The translations under genes and the position numbers were made by a program. From Hymenopus coronatus (taxonomy: Eukaryota > Arthropoda > Insecta > Mantodea > Hymenopodidae), in NCBI GenBank assembly GCA_030762935.1, contig CM060893.1:14328897-14392896 (forward strand): a DNA stretch of 64,000 bases. Reading direction: 5' to 3'. Positions 60,901 through 63,517 of this stretch are shown piece by piece. Position 1 is the stretch's first letter. Each line of letters starts with the position of its first letter. Under the pieces are notes generated by a model, which did no database searches, was not told the origin of the DNA, and worked only from the letters and a program-made list of their open reading frames with translations.

Positions 60901-63061
60901 GTCTGTGTGTGTGTCCATGTGTCTGTGAACACGATAACTCAAAAACTAAAAGTAGCTAAAATACCAAACTTGGTATTTAAGTTTAGTATCTTCCAGGGAT
61001 GCGACATGAAGATTTTGAGAAAAATCCTCCCACCCCAAACTACCCTTTACATTGAACTTTTTTCAAAAATTTTGATTTTCTTAAAAATGGCTCTAACGAT
61101 TTTGATTAAAATATTGCATATTAAAGATATCTACCTGACAAATAAAATGTATATCTTGAATTTTCTGGGAATAGCTTCTAAAGACCTGTTTATTCTGGAT
61201 GAATTTTGCTTAATTTGGCATAACTAGTAAACCGTAAGAGATAGCCAAAAACTTACTAAACAAAAAATGTATGTTTTGTTAAAATACATAACTTACGTTA
61301 CATACATTTTGTTCGTGGAGCTTACCGTTTTCGAGGTATTCATTGTTATTAGTTTCAGTTGTGAAGTACTTATACTTTTCTCAGACGGCAGTGTCCGTTT
61401 TTCTTTTGTTCTACTCCTGGCTAAGAAAAGAAGCGATTTGTAATGACAATTGCATAACAACAGTTTTTAAGACATTTGAATATCGGTTTAGCCTAGGAAC
61501 TAAGTAATAAGAACATTGTACTAATGAGTACCTCGATTAGCAAGGTGCACAAAGAAGAATAATGTTATGTAAGAAGTTTGTAGAACAGCTAGAGAAAGTC
61601 ATGTGAGTGTAACACATGAGATTTTTTTTTTCTTTTTTCTCTATGCTAATTGTTATAAGCATTAGCAGAATGGTCTTATTACTTTGTTCCTTATAAGTAG
61701 AATGGAACTAGGGAATACATTATGTTAAAGTGATAGTCAACTGTATGTACAGTATTTTAATCAAAATCGTTACTAGCCTTTTTGATAAAATCAAAAATTT
61801 CCAGGGTAATTAGTGATGGGGGATTTTCTTGAAACTCTTTGTATCATACTCTTGAGATAGCAAGTCTGGTATTTAACTAACTTTACATTTTTGAGCTATA
61901 CTGTAAACCCGTCTCTCACCCTCCCCTCTCCCTTCTCTCCCCTCTCTCTCTCCCTCCCCCTCCCCTCCCTCTCGTTTTTTTTTTTTTATTCAAGGGGTTC
62001 GTAACACATATTTCCAGTGAAATCTTGGTATCAAACTTTTTGGTGGAATACAGTACCTTCTTACTATGTACATTGTACATATGTGATAGAGAAAGAAAAC
62101 ATAATATTACAATAAATCAACCAATAAAATTGAAAGGAATGGGAATTTATATTAATAGAAACCTGGCATACGAACAAAGGGAGCTACTAAGAAGACTAAT
62201 AGAACAAACAAAAGTTGTCCAGACATAAGGAAAAAATCACATATATTAGAAACTTCAAATTGTGGATTGGAAAGGAACATGTGTAAAAGAAGCACTTATG
62301 GAGTTACCTTCGCCATAACAATGCTCAATCTCACTATCTTCACCTCTCTACCCTCTGAACTGTTAATAACAGGATTGCTCTAGCTGATAAGCATATTTAG
62401 GTATGCAAAAAGAAAAATGTTACACTCTCTTTAGGGTATGCGACTATTCATATTAGTATCAATTATTCATCCAAAATCGAAACTTCTCAGATATTGGTTA
62501 CTATTTTATTATATGTAGATATTGATATTTAGTTCAAGTAGTTGCCTATTCAGTTCATAATGTTGAACAATGGAGTTTCATACTCTTAATACAGAGTGAG
62601 GTTTCAAATAGCTTCATATGTTTACATTAATGTATATACATGTTAATTCTTCAATAAATATTTAATTTAAGGCCTAAATACAATTAGTGAAATATTTACA
62701 ATATTTACAAATATTTACTTAAAGCAGGTTTTTTCTTCTGATTACGAATCTTAGCATATAGATTTCCCTGTAGTTAATTAGATGTTGTTTAGCGATATTC
62801 AGAGTATTGGATAAGGCATGCTGTTATTAAAACAGCAAAACCTGTGTTTTCTAACCATTGATGCTATGTTGTTGAAGGTAACCCAGCACGATTCTACACG
62901 CAGTATACTTCCAGAGCTCAGAAAGTGTGGCCCCAGATACTGGATAGGCTGCTAAAGATAGGACAGATGCAATTGTTGAGGAAGCATATATCATATGAGT
63001 TGAACGTGTCATGCAAATTCAATTCAAAACTTCTGTCTTCAGCCCTTAGCGTCATGAACCA
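9445..63061 (+). CDS. WASHC5: strumpellin, WASH complex subunit 5 (17 exons, 3' end outside window)
   Basis: Strumpellin is the large helical scaffold of the WASH complex (with WASHC1-4) on endosomes, where the complex activates Arp2/3 to make the actin that drives retromer-dependent cargo sorting. Joining 17 exons (listed separately) gives one continuous frame of 2,960 nt, about 986 residues, colinear with the animal protein from M-T-D-F-L-A-E-N-N to [10 protein letters not shown]. The family is close to 1,159 residues, so about 170 remain downstream. No transmembrane segment or signal peptide, as expected. Human SPG8 positions N471, L619 and V626 correspond to N472, L620 and V627 here and are all unchanged. 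All exon phases match, all but one intron are GT-AG, and no stop or frameshift occurs, so the gene looks functional. Intron sizes run from about 0.26 to 7.5 kb and are filled with transposons. Confidence 0.95.
9829..9931 (+). CDS. WASHC5: WASHC5 exon 2 (residues 41-75)
   Basis: Acceptor TTTTCTAG. Encodes [16 protein letters not shown], colinear with the family. Donor GTAAGT, phase 0. Confidence 0.93.
10071..10167. repeat. 34-bp minisatellite, about 2.8 copies
   Basis: Units start GGGCCCTAAGC at 10071, 10105 and 10139 and carry CGTAGCCCAACGTGGA. GC-rich against an AT-rich intron. Confidence 0.9.
10349..10665 (-). mobile_element. SINE-A, tRNA-derived, with 12-bp target duplication
   Basis: Flanked by the perfect direct repeat ATGTCAGTATAT (10337-10348 and 10666-10677). 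Read on minus, it begins inside a tRNA-like head (GGGAGACCTGGGTTCGATCC, a Pol III B box), with the A box lost, so it is 5'-truncated. The body is GC-rich and ends CCATGGAGTT. A longer relative lies at 30785-31126. Confidence 0.92.
10780..10971 (+). CDS. WASHC5: WASHC5 exon 3 (residues 76-139)
   Basis: Encodes [11 protein letters not shown] and [10 protein letters not shown], then F-I-Q-Q-T-L-E-S-V. Acceptor TTACAG, donor A|GTAAGT, phase 0. Confidence 0.94.
11203..11430 (-). mobile_element. SINE-D fragment
   Basis: Shares its body with 38141-38340: AAGCTTAAC, GACGATGAATGAAAT, GGTCCATGG, TTAAAGTTACT. At its minus-strand head is a tRNA B-box-like GATTGCAAGTTTGAATC. No clear target duplication. 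Confidence 0.6.
11691..12595 (+). mobile_element. R0.9 family, near full-length reference copy
   Basis: Begins TACTTTCTCTACA and ends TGTAGAGAAAGTC, then a hairpin ATGTGAATGGAACACAT, then CAGA before a T run. The first 40 bases form an imperfect palindrome. The microsatellite slot holds (GT)n at about 11832-11890. No long ORF persists between copies, so it is non-coding. Flanks are T-rich and lack an obvious duplication. Family layout resembles Helentron-associated non-autonomous elements; that class assignment is inference. Confidence 0.85.
12596..13026 (+). other. intron 3 end, no element recognised
   Basis: AT-rich intron sequence up to the acceptor TTGACAG before exon 4. Confidence 0.5.
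13027..13247 (+). CDS. WASHC5: WASHC5 exon 4 (residues 140-213)
   Basis: Encodes [15 protein letters not shown] and [13 protein letters not shown], one of the most conserved parts. GC-richer than the introns. Donor AG|GTATGT, phase 2. Confidence 0.95.
13878..13982 (+). repeat. R0.9 family, 5' end fragment
   Basis: TTACTTTATTTACACA followed by TGCATAGTGTAT and the 'ACCAAGATTTCATCAGAAA' block; only the first ~105 bases of the family are present. Confidence 0.75.
13983..14469. other. intron 4, no element recognised
   Basis: AT-rich, without recognised coding or repeat signature. Confidence 0.4.
14470..16305 (+). mobile_element. LINE (jockey-like) ORF2 fragment: endonuclease end to first RT motifs
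   Basis: Traces in order: [12 protein letters not shown] and D-H-K-A-Q-I-V-K-I (end of the apurinic endonuclease, about 14515-14600); [11 protein letters not shown] (linker, about 14790); then after an R0.9 insertion [10 protein letters not shown] and [12 protein letters not shown] (about 15885-16035); then [10 protein letters not shown] and [12 protein letters not shown] (about 16110-16200), the start of the reverse transcriptase. Stops and frameshifts throughout. Interrupted by R0.9 at 15030-15880 and ended by another at 16310. Confidence 0.8.
15030..15880 (-). mobile_element. R0.9 family, near full-length, inserted in a LINE
   Basis: Reverse complement of the family from TCTGATGTG to GTAGAGAAAGTA. 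The LINE reading resumes across it (A-N-A before; K-T-T-K-F-I-W after), so the insertion site was an A run in the LINE and no target duplication is needed. The microsatellite slot is nearly empty in this copy. Confidence 0.88.
16310..17402. mobile_element. two R0.9 copies joined as a foldback
   Basis: 16310 to about 17048 is a minus copy whose 5' palindrome end is missing; about 17049-17402 is the 3' half of a plus copy. Both outer edges are therefore the same 3' end (ATGTG...CACAT hairpin, then T/A run), giving inverted arms of roughly 350 bp. Confidence 0.8.
17531..19990 (-). mobile_element. complete hAT transposon (ZBED5-like) with perfect 8-bp target duplication
   Basis: A 2,460-bp element bounded by GTCTAGTC (17523-17530 and 19991-19998). 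Ends are CAGTGTTTCCCAACC and, from the right, CAACGGTTCCCAACC, both leading into a GGCACCC block, classic hAT ends. It lies in WASHC5 intron 4 only about 60 bp from the exon 5 acceptor. It carries one minus-strand transposase gene with nonsense changes. Confidence 0.95.
17636..19648 (-). pseudogene. hAT transposase, BED zinc finger / ZBED5 type, three stops
   Basis: Starts M-D-K-F-I-V-K-R-K at 19648. BED finger: C-L-V-C ... H-L-S-T-K-H. Core: A-L-Q-V-D-E-S-L-D, then [26 protein letters not shown]. Dimerisation-type end: [13 protein letters not shown]. All pieces share one frame, broken only by stops at 19279-19277, 18829-18827 and 18166-18164; no frameshift in about 670 codons. Each stop can arise by one C-to-T or G-to-A change from the residue expected there (Trp at the second, Gln at the third). 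Confidence 0.92.
20059..20284 (+). CDS. WASHC5: WASHC5 exon 5 (residues 213-288)
   Basis: Acceptor TATTGTAG. Encodes [34 protein letters not shown]. Donor G|GTACGT, phase 0. Confidence 0.95.
20500..20850. other. intron 5 start; possible tRNA-derived fragment
   Basis: 20640-20830 on minus has a B-box-like GATCTACAGTTCAAATCC and SINE-like layout, but I found no second copy. Otherwise featureless. Confidence 0.3.
20857..21694 (-). mobile_element. R0.9 family, near full-length
   Basis: Minus copy from TCTGATGTG to GTAGAGAAAGTA with a short (CA) slot. Directly followed (about 21705-21745) by the first ~35 bases of another minus copy. Confidence 0.9.
21746..22904. other. intron 5, unassigned
   Basis: AT-rich with scattered CCCGGGCA / CCCGAGCTATAC words at 22259, 22834 and 22881 that could be termini of a degraded DNA element related to the Tc1 remnant that follows. 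No ORF of note. Confidence 0.35.
22905..23135 (-). pseudogene. Tc1-like transposase C-terminal fragment
   Basis: Minus translation with frame slips: [15 protein letters not shown], then [12 protein letters not shown] and [10 protein letters not shown]. This is the 'SPDLNPIE' catalytic-E segment and the closing helix of Tc1 transposases. Fragment only. Confidence 0.75.
23320..23465 (-). repeat. R0.9 family fragment
   Basis: Middle segment: ATTTTATTTATCATGACAT, TTTTAATCAAAATTGTTA, GAGAAAATCAGAATTTTC, and the GG-rich 'GGTAGTTG' block. Confidence 0.65.
23466..24320. other. intron 5 end, nothing recognised
   Basis: AT-rich; ends in acceptor GTGCTCCTCAG. Confidence 0.4.
24321..24461 (+). CDS. WASHC5: WASHC5 exon 6 (residues 289-335)
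   Basis: Encodes [20 protein letters not shown] and ends Y-A-E-R-I-H. Donor T|GTAAGT, phase 0. Confidence 0.94.
24462..26049. other. intron 6 first part, no known element
   Basis: A 75-codon minus ORF (25142-25369, [11 protein letters not shown]) and a 135-codon plus ORF (24514-24921) lack a domain I recognise and are probably chance or decayed elements. Confidence 0.35.
26050..26229. mobile_element. 125-bp near-perfect hairpin insertion with 12-bp direct repeats
   Basis: Direct repeats AATCACAAGGTA at 26050-26061 and 26218-26229 enclose an insert. Arms 26061-26118 and 26128-26185 are inverted copies of 58 bases with one mismatch, around a 9-base loop; they carry GGGCTTGTAGGCCGTGG. A non-palindromic tail (CACCGGCCGTGAAAGCC) follows to 26217. 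A degraded relative is at about 27230-27310. Variable-length duplications of this kind point to retrotransposition, and a Penelope-like terminal module is my best guess. Confidence 0.85.
26350..26445 (+). repeat. possible Penelope-like terminal fragment
   Basis: Contains CTGAAGACAAGG ... TTCTTGAAAACG, the same arrangement (CTGAAGA, short stem, GAAA-like) as the modules near 35.5 and 56.7 kb. Diverged. Confidence 0.4.
26446..27536. other. intron 6 remainder
   Basis: A 113-codon minus ORF (26725-27066) shows C-N-Q-C-K-I-C but no identifiable family. 27230-27310 resembles the hairpin insert at 26.1 kb. Ends in acceptor TTCACAG. Confidence 0.35.
27537..27687 (+). CDS. WASHC5: WASHC5 exon 7 (residues 336-386)
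   Basis: Encodes [13 protein letters not shown] and [13 protein letters not shown]. Donor TTG|GTATGT, phase 1. Confidence 0.93.
27908..28380 (+). mobile_element. R0.9 family, diverged and internally deleted
   Basis: TACTTTCTCTCTTAG start, GT/GGGT-rich slot (28030-28066), CCCCCTACCCAAAC block, and AGAAAGTCATATGAATATAAC end. Confidence 0.75.
28400..28470 (+). repeat. R0.9 family, small internal fragment
   Basis: CTTTCAAGGATGTAACATG AAGATTCTCAAGAAAAT, matching the central block only. Confidence 0.5.
28471..28670 (+). mobile_element. SINE-C, tRNA-derived
   Basis: B-box-like CCCTGGTTCAATTCCTGG followed by a body starting GGCAAGGAATTTTTC, shared with 29665-29790 and 46640-46770. Confidence 0.6.
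28681..28695. repeat. poly(G) run
   Basis: About 14 consecutive G, unusual in this AT-rich intron. Confidence 0.9.
28900..29657 (-). mobile_element. LINE (jockey-like) reverse transcriptase C-terminal region
   Basis: Minus frame: [16 protein letters not shown] (the 'LG-I-x-D-x-x-L-x-W-x-x-H' thumb motif), Y-L-L-R-T-I, F-S-Y-G-L, a single stop, then [17 protein letters not shown] and [10 protein letters not shown]. Only one stop in about 165 codons, so relatively young. The tail runs AT-rich to about 28900. Confidence 0.85.
29665..29790 (+). mobile_element. SINE-C, tRNA-derived
   Basis: Has both Pol III boxes: A-box-like TAGCTCGATTGACTATAG and B box GGTTCAAATCC, then GGCATAGAGTTTC. Confidence 0.65.
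29850..29915 (-). repeat. R0.9 family, terminal palindrome only
   Basis: AATACTTCCTCTACTACTATAG ATGATGCTAGAGGAAGTA, the paired 5' end of the family. Confidence 0.5.
30037..30173 (+). CDS. WASHC5: WASHC5 exon 8 (residues 386-431)
   Basis: Acceptor TTGGTAG. Encodes [14 protein letters not shown] and L-L-L-N-T-A-Q-F-E. Donor T|GTAAGT, phase 0. Confidence 0.93.
30568..31630 (+). mobile_element. R0.9 family, full-length, carrying a SINE-A insertion
   Basis: TACTTTCTCTACACA start and ATGTGAATGGAACACAT end. The slot has GT/GGT repeats followed by T12-C5. The SINE occupies 30785-31126. Ends in a 22-base T run. Confidence 0.9.
30785..31126 (+). mobile_element. SINE-A, tRNA-derived, full head
   Basis: Head has A-box-like GTGGTAGCGCAGC and B box GGTTCGATCCC, then a ~260-bp GC-rich body ending CCATGGAGTTATTATTG. 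Near-duplicate flanks TTGTATAT (30777-30784) and TTGTTATAT (31127-31135). The 3' tail is ATT-type rather than poly(A). Inserted inside an R0.9 copy, so it is younger. Confidence 0.92.
31847..32140 (-). mobile_element. SINE-B, tRNA-derived, 16-bp target duplication
   Basis: Perfect duplication TGATGTAATGGCAACA at 31831-31846 and 32141-32156. Minus head: CCTCCGTGGTGTAATGG (A box) and GGGTTCAAACCC (B box). Body has GGGTGTAAAAATCC and GAGAACCACAGCAG; the tail is ATAAATAAC-type. Least decayed copy of the family. Confidence 0.95.
32157..32451. other. intron 8 end
   Basis: No element seen; acceptor TTGTTGCAG. Confidence 0.5.
32452..32569 (+). CDS. WASHC5: WASHC5 exon 9 (residues 432-471)
   Basis: Encodes [17 protein letters not shown]. 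Donor AATG|GTAAGA, phase 1. Confidence 0.93.
32570..33160. other. intron 9 first part
   Basis: No clear element; 32990-33160 may be decayed LINE sequence leading into the next entry. Confidence 0.35.
33161..34055 (+). mobile_element. LINE (jockey-like) C-terminal fragment and 3' UTR
   Basis: Plus frames: [18 protein letters not shown] (about 33185-33235), then [14 protein letters not shown] (about 33750-33790), the 'G-x-K-x-Y-x-x-L-P' end of jockey ORF2. The tail ends in TTGAATTGAATAATTTGAAT. Many stops. Confidence 0.7.
34091..34210 (+). CDS. WASHC5: WASHC5 exon 10 (residues 471-511)
   Basis: Encodes [12 protein letters not shown] and [12 protein letters not shown]. The first Asn (472) corresponds to human N471, mutated in SPG8. 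Donor CAGG|GTAAGC, phase 1. Confidence 0.94.
34333..34391. repeat. A/G-only tract
   Basis: About 59 bases of purine, mostly A with AAG/GAAA steps. Confidence 0.9.
34392..34994. other. intron 10, nothing recognised
   Basis: AT-rich; possibly the 3' flank of the Penelope-like remnant that follows. Confidence 0.4.
34995..35341 (-). pseudogene. Penelope-like element GIY-YIG endonuclease fragment
   Basis: Minus translation gives [19 protein letters not shown], with both halves of the GIY-YIG signature and the CX2C pair between them, then A-V-A-E-H-F-L-E. After one frameshift follows [14 protein letters not shown], the usual tail after GIY-YIG in Penelope-like retroelements. The reverse transcriptase is not visible. 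Confidence 0.85.
35441..35600 (+). repeat. Penelope-like terminal module: long hairpin around a hammerhead-like core
   Basis: Arms 35441-35473 and 35540-35571 are inverted (CTTCTCGGGCTTCTAACCAG and complement) with one extra A. Inside: CTGAAGA (35485-35491), a 7-bp stem GAGGAAG/CTTCTTC, and GAAAC at 35512. That order matches the hammerhead ribozyme core with one extra base before the stem. The block ends with the shared GCCAGGAAAGCTTCAG. Confidence 0.65.
35678..36370. repeat. long inverted repeat around a second GIY-YIG remnant
   Basis: 35678-35850 is an inverted match to 36195-36370 (for example AAAACTGGTTTTAACAG and GTTTGAGTGATGAG), with indels. Between them on minus, about 35860-35945 reads [16 protein letters not shown], a decayed GIY-YIG segment. 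Confidence 0.7.
36601..37463 (+). mobile_element. R0.9 family, full-length, well conserved
   Basis: TACTTTCTCTACATGTACTA start with its palindromic partner, a short GTGTGTGTGT slot (36743-36752), and ATGTGAATGGAACACAT then CAGA at the end. T-rich on both sides. Confidence 0.92.
37532..37767 (+). CDS. WASHC5: WASHC5 exon 11 (residues 511-589), GC donor
   Basis: Encodes [32 protein letters not shown]. The frame and the family alignment require the exon to end AAG before GCAAGT, a non-canonical GC donor with otherwise perfect consensus. Phase 0. Confidence 0.92.
38141..38340 (-). mobile_element. SINE-D fragment
   Basis: Same body as 11203-11430; on minus the head carries GTGAGTTCAAATCTCGC, a B box. 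Confidence 0.65.
38341..38865. other. intron 11, nothing recognised
   Basis: Featureless; followed by a short (TA)n at 38866-38886. Confidence 0.4.
38887..39560 (-). mobile_element. LINE (jockey-like) C-terminal fragment
   Basis: Minus frames: [20 protein letters not shown], then [12 protein letters not shown], the typical end. The adjacent (TA)n is its tail. A T18 run lies at about 39266-39281. Confidence 0.7.
39655..39830. repeat. Penelope-like hairpin module
   Basis: Starts with the shared GCTGAAGCTTTCCTGGC. Arms 39685-39710 and 39782-39807 are inverted with a few mismatches (GGCTTCAAGTCAGGTGAGG). Confidence 0.6.
39982..40082. repeat. hairpin module, probably Penelope-related
   Basis: Arms ATTTATTTGGCAAGTC (39982-39997) and GACTTGTCAAATAAAT (40067-40082). 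On minus the interior has a short stem GAAGGA/TCCTTC followed by GAAAC. Confidence 0.55.
40083..41449. other. intron 11 remainder, nothing recognised
   Basis: About 1.3 kb of AT-rich sequence without a domain or matched repeat. Acceptor GACTTTCAG. Confidence 0.45.
41450..41701 (+). CDS. WASHC5: WASHC5 exon 12 (residues 590-673)
   Basis: Encodes [40 protein letters not shown]620 and V627 equal human L619 and V626, the other SPG8 sites. Donor G|GTCAGT, phase 0. Confidence 0.95.
41740..42444 (+). mobile_element. R0.9 family, 5'-truncated, diverged
   Basis: Begins at the AAAAAGATCC block; the slot is a GGGGGT repeat (41773-41790). Ends GAATGGAACACACAAGA. Confidence 0.8.
42501..42683 (+). CDS. 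WASHC5: WASHC5 exon 13 (residues 674-734)
   Basis: Encodes [19 protein letters not shown] and [14 protein letters not shown]. Acceptor TTGGCAG, donor AAG|GTACCT, phase 0. Confidence 0.95.
42850..43714 (+). mobile_element. R0.9 family, diverged
   Basis: Recognisable by GTATTGCATGCACCCAAAA, CACCCCCTCCCCAAATAC and TTTTGATAAAAATAC in family order. The microsatellite slot is lost. Confidence 0.7.
43715..44279. other. intron 13, nothing recognised
   Basis: May include the 5' end of the following mariner, but I could not find its terminal repeat. Confidence 0.35.
44280..45327 (+). pseudogene. mariner-1 transposase, degraded
   Basis: HTH region: [15 protein letters not shown] and [11 protein letters not shown] (44371-44592). 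After a stop: [20 protein letters not shown]. Later [17 protein letters not shown] (about 45165-45220). The catalytic V-T-x-D-E segment is destroyed (N-P-E-T-K remains). The element seems to end at CATCTTGTA (45319-45327), abutting an R0.9 copy. Confidence 0.85.
45328..46100 (-). mobile_element. R0.9 family, minus copy, diverged
   Basis: Family blocks in reverse order with a long (CA)n slot (45906-45961). Ends CCAGAGAAAGTATAAC. Its right-hand terminus is missing where mariner-1 ends. Confidence 0.8.
46101..46639. other. intron 13, nothing firm
   Basis: 46320-46350 on minus has a weak B-box-like GATCCATGGTTCAAATTC, maybe another SINE remnant. Confidence 0.3.
46640..46770 (+). mobile_element. 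SINE-C, tRNA-derived
   Basis: A box TAGCTCAATAATTAGAGC, B box GTGTTCAACTCCC, body GGCATTGAATTTTTC. Confidence 0.65.
47159..48230 (-). pseudogene. mariner-like transposase remnant, interrupted by SINE-B
   Basis: Starts after TA with CGAGGGTCATTAGATAAG, a mariner-type terminus. Minus translation [15 protein letters not shown] and [10 protein letters not shown] resembles the last residues of mariner transposases. Sequence resumes after the SINE at 47695. Extent to the right uncertain. Confidence 0.6.
47394..47680 (+). mobile_element. SINE-B, tRNA-derived
   Basis: Full head GCCCTCTGTGGTGTAATGG with B box GGGTTTGAACC, body to GCCATTTCATTTTTC. Imperfect duplication: GAAGCTGCTTAGTC (47380-47393) and GAAGCGGCTTCTTC (47681-47694). 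Confidence 0.9.
48763..50055 (+). mobile_element. mariner-2, complete but broken (1.29 kb)
   Basis: Terminal repeats CGATGGTAGTCCAGAAAG (left) and, from the right, CGAGGGCGGTCCAGAAAG; TA follows the right end. Transposase pieces: [12 protein letters not shown] (49084 on), [13 protein letters not shown], then [13 protein letters not shown] and H-P-P-Y-S-P-D-L (49542-49766). Around 49365-49400 the V-T-G-D-E-T-W catalytic motif is in a different frame from its surroundings, so at least two indels are present. Length is normal for mariner. Confidence 0.92.
50223..50530 (+). CDS. WASHC5: WASHC5 exon 14 (residues 735-837)
   Basis: Largest exon. Encodes [39 protein letters not shown]. Donor AA|GTAAGT, phase 2. 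Confidence 0.96.
50531..51739. other. intron 14 first part, nothing recognised
   Basis: 1.2 kb AT-rich, no domain and no matched repeat. Confidence 0.45.
51740..51861 (+). repeat. R0.9 family, central fragment
   Basis: TCTTCCAAGGATGGGACATG through TATTTCCTCAAAAATGA; interrupted by the SINE that follows. Confidence 0.6.
51862..52130 (+). mobile_element. SINE-B, rearranged with inverted 5' part
   Basis: 51862-51913 is the body in minus orientation (complement of AAGTAAAGCCACTGGTCCCA); from about 51916 the body reads plus (GAGGACGATGGATTTTTTC on). The tRNA head is lost. The two parts can pair with each other (TGGCTTTACTTCCCTT / AAGGGAAGTAAAGCCA). Confidence 0.85.
52245..52400 (+). repeat. Penelope-like hairpin module
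   Basis: Starts with the shared GAAGCTTTCCTGGCAGC. Arms 52276-52308 and 52354-52386 match over 33 bases with one mismatch (CGGGCTATCAGCCAGGTGA). Confidence 0.7.
52339..52560 (+). repeat. perfect 111-bp tandem duplication
   Basis: 52339-52449 is repeated as 52450-52560 with only the final base differing. The unit includes the right arm of the hairpin module. Confidence 0.95.
52561..52990. other. intron 14, nothing recognised
   Basis: AT-rich filler. Confidence 0.4.
52991..53835 (+). mobile_element. R0.9 family, full-length, moderately diverged
   Basis: TACTTTCTCTAGTATGTG start; end GAATGGAACATATCAGA. The slot holds GCATGTGTATGCACATGC, itself palindromic. Confidence 0.85.
53836..54829. other. 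intron 14, nothing recognised
   Basis: About 1 kb AT-rich, no signature. Confidence 0.45.
54830..56060 (-). pseudogene. DDE transposase (DUF4817/Tc3-like insect type), interrupted by SINE-B
   Basis: On minus, right of the [41 protein letters not shown]. Left of it: D-A-A-P-P-H, then P-P-S-S-P-D-L-N, the second catalytic Asp region and the block before the last acidic residue. Many stops, so dead. Confidence 0.8.
55008..55306 (+). mobile_element. SINE-B, tRNA-derived
   Basis: Full head GCCCTCTGTGGTGTAATGG and B box GGGTTCAAACC. Duplication ATCGTGAAGAAA (54996-55007) and ATCATGAAGAAA (55307-55318). Sits in the catalytic region of the transposase. Confidence 0.93.
56061..56409. other. intron 14, nothing recognised
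   Basis: Contains an A20 run (56108-56126). Confidence 0.4.
56410..56790. repeat. two Penelope-like terminal modules facing each other
   Basis: 56413-56495 is an inverted, diverged copy of 56660-56752. The right copy reads CTGAAGA, stem CGAAGAT/ATCTTCG, then AAATG, and ends with AAAAGCTTCAGCTCTTA; both carry GTACATGGATTGACT or its complement. About 160 bp of spacer. Confidence 0.7.
57005..57167 (+). CDS. WASHC5: WASHC5 exon 15 (residues 837-891)
   Basis: Acceptor TTTGCAG. Encodes [13 protein letters not shown] and [15 protein letters not shown]. Donor CAG|GTAGTA, phase 0. Confidence 0.93.
57208..57375 (+). repeat. R0.9 family fragment
   Basis: GTACTGCATTCCACCAAAGA and TCATCAGAAATTCATATTTT match the 5' part; later blocks are strongly diverged. 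Confidence 0.5.
57436..57595 (+). mobile_element. SINE-B, 5'-truncated
   Basis: GGTCCCGTGTCGTAGATTTA to AACCATAAATAAAACTC; the tRNA head is absent. Confidence 0.85.
57596..58081. other. intron 15 end
   Basis: No element recognised; acceptor CTTGTTGCAG. Confidence 0.5.
58082..58184 (+). CDS. WASHC5: WASHC5 exon 16 (residues 892-926)
   Basis: Short exon found by alignment and phase: [17 protein letters not shown] and L-L-S-K-G-L-T-P. It joins exon 15 in phase 0 and leaves phase 1, which exon 17 needs. A different frame gives a longer but unrelated ORF (57967-58188). Donor CA|GTAAGT. Confidence 0.9.
58270..58870 (-). mobile_element. LINE C-terminal region with zinc knuckle
   Basis: Minus: [12 protein letters not shown] and [19 protein letters not shown], the C-x2-C...H-x4-C-type knuckle at the end of many LINE ORF2 proteins. 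Sequence on to 59093 may belong but is unclear. Confidence 0.65.
59095..59218 (-). repeat. R0.9 family, 5' end fragment
   Basis: ATTTCTGGTGAAATTTTGAT and GAATTGCAACACTTCC in reverse-family order. Confidence 0.6.
59574..60419 (-). mobile_element. R0.9 family, full-length
   Basis: Minus copy; starts TATCTGTTCCATTCACATG and ends GTTGAGAAAGTAA. Contains a G11 run (60166-60177) and a duplicated ATGTGGACC segment near the slot. Confidence 0.88.
60690..60752 (-). repeat. R0.9 family, 3' end fragment
   Basis: TCTTATGTGTACCATTCGCA TGACTTTCTCTACC, immediately followed by a plus copy. Confidence 0.75.
60757..61621 (+). mobile_element. R0.9 family, full-length
   Basis: TACTTTCTCTAG start with a long palindrome around TATGTACTATGTACATA, GTGTGTGTGT slot, end ATGTGAGTGTAACACAT. 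Confidence 0.92.
61635..62094 (-). mobile_element. R0.9 family, minus copy, slot is (CT)n
   Basis: Tail to tail with the previous copy. Middle third deleted. The microsatellite slot is CT/CCCT-rich (61910-61975) rather than CA. Ends GTGATAGAGAAAGAAAAC. Confidence 0.85.
62301..62877. other. intron 16 end, nothing recognised
   Basis: AT-rich; acceptor GTTGAAG is unusual in having a purine-rich lead. Confidence 0.45.
62878..63061 (+). CDS. WASHC5: WASHC5 exon 17 (residues 926-987)
   Basis: Encodes [42 protein letters not shown]. Acceptor AG|GT fixed by phase with exon 16; the pyrimidine tract is weak. Donor A|GTAAGT, phase 2, so coding continues past the window. Confidence 0.92.
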
Positions 63062-63517
63062 GTAAGTTATACTCATTGCTCTGAGTGCTAATTATTTTAA
63101 AGTACCATCTTTATATTATGCTTAATAAATAATTTATTTTTAGCCATATGGTTATGGAAATAAACTTCTTTTGGTTTTAAAAATCAGATCCAAAGACCAC
63201 TTAAGAAACCTAAAACAAGAAGATAAATCAGCAGTACATTTCACTTCTGGAAAGAAAACCATAATCTAGATCCAAATCCAAAATTGCTAAAAACCATGTC
63301 AGGCCACAATAAACTCACAATCTGGGAAAAGAAAGATCCCGCCAGTAGACAGCTTAGTTAAAAAGTTCATCATTTCGCCACCAGAGAAGAGAACACAAGC
63401 GAATGCAACCAGCAAAGGCAGCATAACCAATGTAACGCGAAACCACCCGAACTGTCAAGTGCAAGGATTCAGCAGTATCAGTAGTACTCTTTGAAGATTC
63501 TGATCATAAATGATTTT
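63062..63517. other. intron 17 start, unassigned
   Basis: A C/A-rich stretch (63190-63470) stands out in composition from neighbouring introns and may be an old element, but no protein family was recognised. Confidence 0.3.

Larger units (their letters stand above)
59340..62300 (+). pseudogene. LINE ORF1 remnant in three pieces, split by R0.9 copies
   Basis: Piece 1 (59340-59570): charged coiled-coil-like [10 protein letters not shown]. Piece 2 (60420-60690): [17 protein letters not shown]. Piece 3 (62096-62300): [20 protein letters not shown]. The order matches LINE ORF1 proteins with a coiled coil and RRM-like part. Low individual similarity; colinearity is the main support. Confidence 0.55.
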
